Shown piece by piece: positions 61,601 through 64,000 of a DNA stretch of 64,000 nt (positions are counted from its first letter, which is position 1; every line of letters starts with the position of its first letter). This stretch comes from Flavobacterium acetivorans (lineage in GTDB: Bacteria > Bacteroidota > Bacteroidia > Flavobacteriales > Flavobacteriaceae): contig NZ_CP087132.1 of NCBI RefSeq assembly GCF_020911885.1, positions 2,356,001-2,420,000 of the forward strand, in the 5' to 3' direction. The notes beneath the pieces were generated by a model. It was not told where the DNA came from and did not search any database. It saw nothing but the letters and a program-made list of their open reading frames with translations. The position numbers and the translations under genes were made by a program.

Positions 61601-62358
61601 GGGATATTAAAATAAACTATGGAATCAAAACTGGATACAATGAGGCCTTCATTATTGAAGAAGAAGTTAGAAATGAATTGATTGCTAAATCGCCTAATTG
61701 TGATGAAATTATACGACCGATTTTAAGAGGCAGAGACATTCAAAAATATAGTGCAGATTGGCAGAATTTATACTTGATTAACTCTCACAATGGAATTAAG
61801 GAATTAAAAATTAAAAACATAGATATTATTAATCACTATCCCGCTGTTTTTGAACATCTTAAAAAGTACTGCCCTCAAATTGAAAATAGATTTGATAAAG
61901 GTAATCATTGGACAAACTTAAGAAATTGTGCATATATTGAAGAATTCGATCAACCAAAAATTATTTACCCTAATATGACAAAATACTTACCTTTCATTTA
62001 TGATACTAAAGGCTATTTTGTTAACGATAAGGGATTTATAATTACAGGCAAAAACATTGAATTTTTAACTGCTTTTTTCAATTCAAGCTTATTTAAGTTC
62101 TGCTTTCGCGATAATTTCCCTGAATTACAAGGAGGAACTCGCGAGTTAAGAAAGATTTTCTTCGACAAAATTCCAGTAATAAAAGTTAATGATGAATGTA
62201 ATCAAACTTTTAAAAATATAATTATAGAAATTGAAAAACTAAAAAAAGAAAATATTTCTACCATTTCCTTAGAAAAAGAAATAGATTATATGATCTTTAG
62301 ATTATATAATCTAACCGAACACGAAATTAACAAAATAGGCTACATTTCAATTAGCTAG
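58609..62358 (+). CDS. type IIG restriction-modification enzyme (Eco57I-like)
   Basis: From ATG 58609 (MNTTLLEPRKAINKAFLKI) the product has 1249 aa and combines restriction and methylation in one chain. A PD-(D/E)xK nuclease lies at the N-terminus (NDLVIHNG, then VIIEAKSP about residue 90). A helical connector follows, then a gamma-class N6-adenine methyltransferase with SAM motif DPAVGSGHFLVSAL (about 548) and catalytic NPPYIQL (about 834). The target-recognition part covers about 900-1249 (IIRPILRGRDIQKYSADWQ; HWTNLRNCAY). Codon 957 starts exactly at a 22-bp repeat shared, inverted, with the silent cassette at 62355-63245. The tail from there on is therefore probably exchangeable. It ends in a TAG within a CTAG palindrome shared with the cassette's stop. 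Confidence 0.87.
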   Translation: MNTTLLEPRKAINKAFLKIKPSRSFIEIFKSNLIQLLDRINEKESEEFHKNLVTAFLKKTYYEPNYFVNTKGRNDLVIHNGREPGSFVGVIIEAKSPVNKSEMISIANPNKKALHELVYYYMRERITHQNTELKNLVVTNIYEWFIFDAQLFNKLFAENKGFVKQFTDFENKRASGSSTDYFYNEIAAPFIASLAATIEYTHFDIRSYDKPLRNADKNDDKQLIALYKLLSPEHLLKLSFANDSNSLDKNFYTELLHIIGLTETKEGGKKLIQRNKKDKRFSGSLLENVILQLDSMDKLSRVENPKQYGNNSEERLFSIALELTITWVNRILFLKLLEAQLISYQKGNRDYSFLNSQRIKDYDVLNTLFFQVLAKKNNERNDDVQQFDKVPYLNSSLFEMTDMEHQMFPISQLEDNKTLPLLNSTVIKDSLGKKRTGELNALHYFFSFLDSYDFASEGSEDIQEDNKTLINASVLGLIFEKINGYKDGSFFTPGFITMYMCRETIRRSVVQKFNEIKGWDCTSFLELQNKKYDIEEANTIINSLKICDPAVGSGHFLVSALNEIISIKSKLEILRDKEGRLLKNYQIIIENDELMIFDDRDGSFFQYNPLSEESRRVQETLFNEKQTIIENCLFGVDLNPNSVKICRLRLWIELLKNAYYRSNTNELETLPNIDINIKCGNSLISRFDLDTNLKEALKKSKLSIEIYKNAVDTYRNADSKEQKKEMETLIGEIKTNFRSEINSNDPKLIKLYKLKGEHLILTSQTGLFELSKKEESARNKKIKIVLADISKLVFEIEEIKSNKIFENAFEWRFEFPDILNSDGDFEGFDTVIGNPPYIQLQKLGEESNALQKMGFETYTKMGDIYSLFYELGFNILKKNGMLTFITSNKWMRAGYGESLRKYFVEKANPEILIDFGGVQVFDTATVDTNILIAKKSIYDGKTNACILEKDYSINNMSDYFSQKFSIIDFKSTSWIVLSIIEQEIKRKIENIGIPLKDWDIKINYGIKTGYNEAFIIEEEVRNELIAKSPNCDEIIRPILRGRDIQKYSADWQNLYLINSHNGIKELKIKNIDIINHYPAVFEHLKKYCPQIENRFDKGNHWTNLRNCAYIEEFDQPKIIYPNMTKYLPFIYDTKGYFVNDKGFIITGKNIEFLTAFFNSSLFKFCFRDNFPELQGGTRELRKIFFDKIPVIKVNDECNQTFKNIIIEIEKLKKENISTISLEKEIDYMIFRLYNLTEHEINKIGYISIS
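61477..61498 (+). repeat. 22-bp inverted repeat, active-gene copy (candidate recombination site)
   Basis: AGCGATTATTTTAGTCAAAA and two more bases (AT) are identical to the complement of 63224-63245. In both places the first three bases are a serine codon in the specificity-domain frame (S-D-Y-F-S-Q-K), so a swap here keeps the frame. Confidence 0.8.
61705..61750 (+). repeat. 46-bp inverted repeat inside the two specificity segments
   Basis: From GAAATTATACG to CAAAAATATA the 46 bases are identical to the complement of 62966-63011. After two mismatches a further 20 bases are also identical. It encodes EIIRPILRGRDIQKY in both segments. This could serve as a second crossover site that reshuffles only the distal specificity half. 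Confidence 0.8.
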
Positions 62359-63245
62359 AAAGGAGTTGATAAATACTTAATTTCATCATCACTAAAACCA
62401 TATGCATTGTAAAATATTTCATCTATTTTCTTTTCTATTAATGAAATTTCATTAATAAATTTTTTACCTGAAAGCTCTATACACTTATCAACTAATTGAA
62501 TAATTTGATTTTTTTGATACTCATCAATTTTAGGTATTAACAAAGGTTCTAATGCTTGAACACTAGTGATAACATCGCCTGTACCTGTCTTTGGAGCATT
62601 ATTTAATAATTCCCTTTTACTGATTGTCGAATTTAAAAACCCTAATATAAATTTCAAATCTGTTCCGACAGCAAAGCAAGTACTGTCCAAACAAACAACT
62701 TTACTTTCATCATAAGAAAACCTTATTGCCGAACCTATCCTTTTCCAAATAATTTTTGGCATATCAAAATCTCTCCAATAACCTATCTGATCTTGTGTTT
62801 CAAACCATTTGTTAGATGTTTTCTTTCTAGCACCTTTTTCACCTGTTTGTTTTAATCTATCATAGTCAAAAGAAAGTAAATATTCTTTAATCTGGGGATA
62901 ATTATCAATTTCAACTTTTAAACTTGGGAATGTACTAATTAAATATAAATTCTGCCAATCTGCGTTATATTTTTGAATGTCTCTGCCTCTTAAAATCGGT
63001 CGTATAATTTCGCTTAAATCTGTTGAAGATGATTTTTGTACTAATTCATCTTTAGTCTTTTCATCTATGATAAATGCTTCATTATATCCTGTTAAAATTC
63101 CTCTGTAAATTTTAATGTCCCAATTTTTCAGCGGAGTACCTATTATTTCTACTTTTTTCTTTATATCTAATTCAATAGGGCTTAAAACTGTCCAGCTTTC
63201 TGAATTAAAGACGATTAAGCTTGATTTTTGACTAAAATAATCGCT
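62355..63245 (-). pseudogene. silent alternative specificity cassette of the type IIG enzyme
   Basis: On the minus strand 296 codons are open without a stop, from S-D-Y-F-S-Q-K at 63245 to TAG at 62355. They align along most of their length with the C-terminal 293 residues of the active enzyme: LKNWDIKIYRGILTGYNEAF against LKDWDIKINYGIKTGYNEAF, and IIRPILRGRDIQKYNADWQ. They then diverge strongly (STFPSLKVEIDNYPQIKEYL). There is no start codon context, and a TAA stands two codons upstream, so the cassette is silent here. A short ORF 62355-62762 (135 aa) is only its last part. Inversion between the 22-bp repeats would attach it to codon 956 of the enzyme. Confidence 0.85.
63224..63245 (-). repeat. 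22-bp inverted repeat, silent-cassette copy
   Basis: This is the exact complement of 61477-61498. Similarity to the active gene stops immediately outside it (ATG before the repeat in the gene; TCC before it in the cassette), which marks it as the boundary of the exchangeable unit. It lies 96 bp before the recombinase start. Confidence 0.8.
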
Positions 63246-63340
63246 GGATTAGTGGTTACATTAATAGATAGTGATAATTATATATTTTCTTACTTCAGAA
63301 AATGTACATTTAAAACTTATTAATATTTAATTTATTCAAC

Positions 63341-63943
63341 ATGACCTATGGCTACATTCGCGTAAGTACAGACAGACAAACTACGCAAAATCAAAAATTT
63401 GAAATCAAAAATTACGCAAAGGAAAGAAGCATAGTAATTGATGAATGGATTGAAGAAACCATTAGTGCTACCAAGAAATTGGAGCAGAGAAAGTTCGGAC
63501 ATTTACTAAACAGAATGAAAAAGGGAGATGTGCTTATTGTATCAGAACTTTCGAGGATGGGAAGAAATCTAATGCAGATAATGAAAATTCTTCATGATTG
63601 TATGGAAAAAGATATACAGGTTTTTACAATAAAAGAGCGTTATGAACTAGGGAACAATATTAATTCTAAAGTTTTGGCCTTTGCCTTTGGTTTATCAGCT
63701 GAAATAGAACGTAATTTAATTTCGCAAAGAACAAAAGAAGCTTTGGCTAGAAAAAAAGCAGAAGGTGTAATTTTAGGTAGACCAATAGGTAGTAAATCCA
63801 GTACATTGAAACTTACAGGTAAGGAGGAAGAAATAAAGAAGCTATTGAAAAAAAAAATATCTTATAGTGGTATTGGTAGAATTTTGGGTGCACATAGGTT
63901 AACAGTATCGAGTTTTGTGAAGGATAATCGATTGTTAAATTGA
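63341..63943 (+). CDS. serine recombinase, resolvase/DNA-invertase family
   Basis: The 200-aa protein has the catalytic domain of small serine recombinases: YIRVSTDRQTTQNQ with nucleophile Ser9, then SELSRMGRNLMQIM with the conserved Arg pair, and AFGLSAEIERNLISQRTKEAL for the long E helix. A C-terminal Hin-like HTH follows (ISYSGIGRILGAHRLTVSSFVKD). It is full length for an invertase. It lies directly next to the inverted cassette, 96 bp from the distal 22-bp repeat. I infer that it inverts the 61477-63245 segment. Relatives in Bacteroides (Mpi type) switch surface loci. No gene is visible in the last 57 bases after it. Confidence 0.85.
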   Translation: MTYGYIRVSTDRQTTQNQKFEIKNYAKERSIVIDEWIEETISATKKLEQRKFGHLLNRMKKGDVLIVSELSRMGRNLMQIMKILHDCMEKDIQVFTIKERYELGNNINSKVLAFAFGLSAEIERNLISQRTKEALARKKAEGVILGRPIGSKSSTLKLTGKEEEIKKLLKKKISYSGIGRILGAHRLTVSSFVKDNRLLN

Positions 63944-64000
63944 GTGGTTTTATTTCAGAATAAAAATGATTATTTATTTTTTTATATTTATTCTTATAGA

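Noticed and set aside
62355..62762. Separate 135-aa gene with a restriction-endonuclease-like C-terminus
   Set aside because: The same frame is open far upstream to 63245 and aligns with the type IIG specificity domain, so the short ORF is only the tail of the silent cassette.

Overview
The low G+C content, sparse Shine-Dalgarno sites, a SusC/SusD pair, several CarboxypepD-type TonB receptors, TPR-HTH regulators and an RteC-like gene all point to a member of the Bacteroidota. The gene content looks most like Flavobacterium or a close relative. The window reads as a patchwork of functional modules separated by insertion-sequence scars and by three copies of one ~300-bp dispersed repeat. I see no tRNA, rRNA or CRISPR array.

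Layout. 0-2.3 kb: an ABC ATPase, a pentapeptide-repeat protein and a DUF6642-type protein. 2.0-3.6 kb: an intact IS3/IS150-type element that cuts off the 3' end of an HTH regulator. 3.8-12.9 kb (minus strand): a predicted iron module under a perfect 7-1-7 Fur-like palindrome (TonB receptor, DUF4374 lipoprotein, ankyrin protein, DUF2271 protein with a possible flavinylation motif, PepSY-flavodoxin reductase, ApbE). 12.9-13.9 kb: IS6 and IS21 debris plus repeat copy A. 14.0-29.3 kb (minus strand): ALDH7, SusC, SusD, GH63-type glucosidase, GH42 beta-galactosidase and a kinase/class-III aminotransferase fusion, preceded by a TPR-HTH regulator. 29.4-30.1 kb: a dead TonB-receptor tail and repeat copy B. 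30.2-41.3 kb (minus strand): a Kdp potassium locus with a split KdpD, an NtrC-type regulator, a porin and several very small genes. 41.4-44.1 kb: repeat copy C, an AbiE toxin-antitoxin pair with twin operators, and IS3 fragments. 44.2-54.8 kb: two paralogous LytS/LytTR two-component pairs around an ABC ATPase, an ABC-permease/M1-peptidase fusion, a cupin, an S41 protease and a PD40-type lipoprotein. 54.8-56.3 kb: IS6 and IS21 remnants, one fused in frame to an RteC-like gene. 56.4-58.2 kb: a HipA-like kinase with a DUF3037-like partner. 58.6-63.9 kb: a type IIG restriction-modification gene, an inverted silent specificity cassette and a serine recombinase.

Two systems stand out. (1) The 14-27 kb cluster can be read as a complete route for collagen-type glucosyl-galactosyl-hydroxylysine. 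SusCD would import it, GH63 would remove the alpha-1,2-glucose, GH42 the beta-galactose, the fused kinase and phospholyase would convert hydroxylysine to 2-aminoadipate semialdehyde, and ALDH7 would oxidise that to 2-aminoadipate. The assignment is inferred from family logic, but every step has a gene. (2) The 58.6-63.9 kb locus looks like a recombinase-controlled, phase-variable type IIG enzyme. Two complete C-terminal specificity segments lie tail to tail, share a 22-bp inverted repeat in the same codon frame, and would be exchanged in frame by inversion of 1.77 kb.
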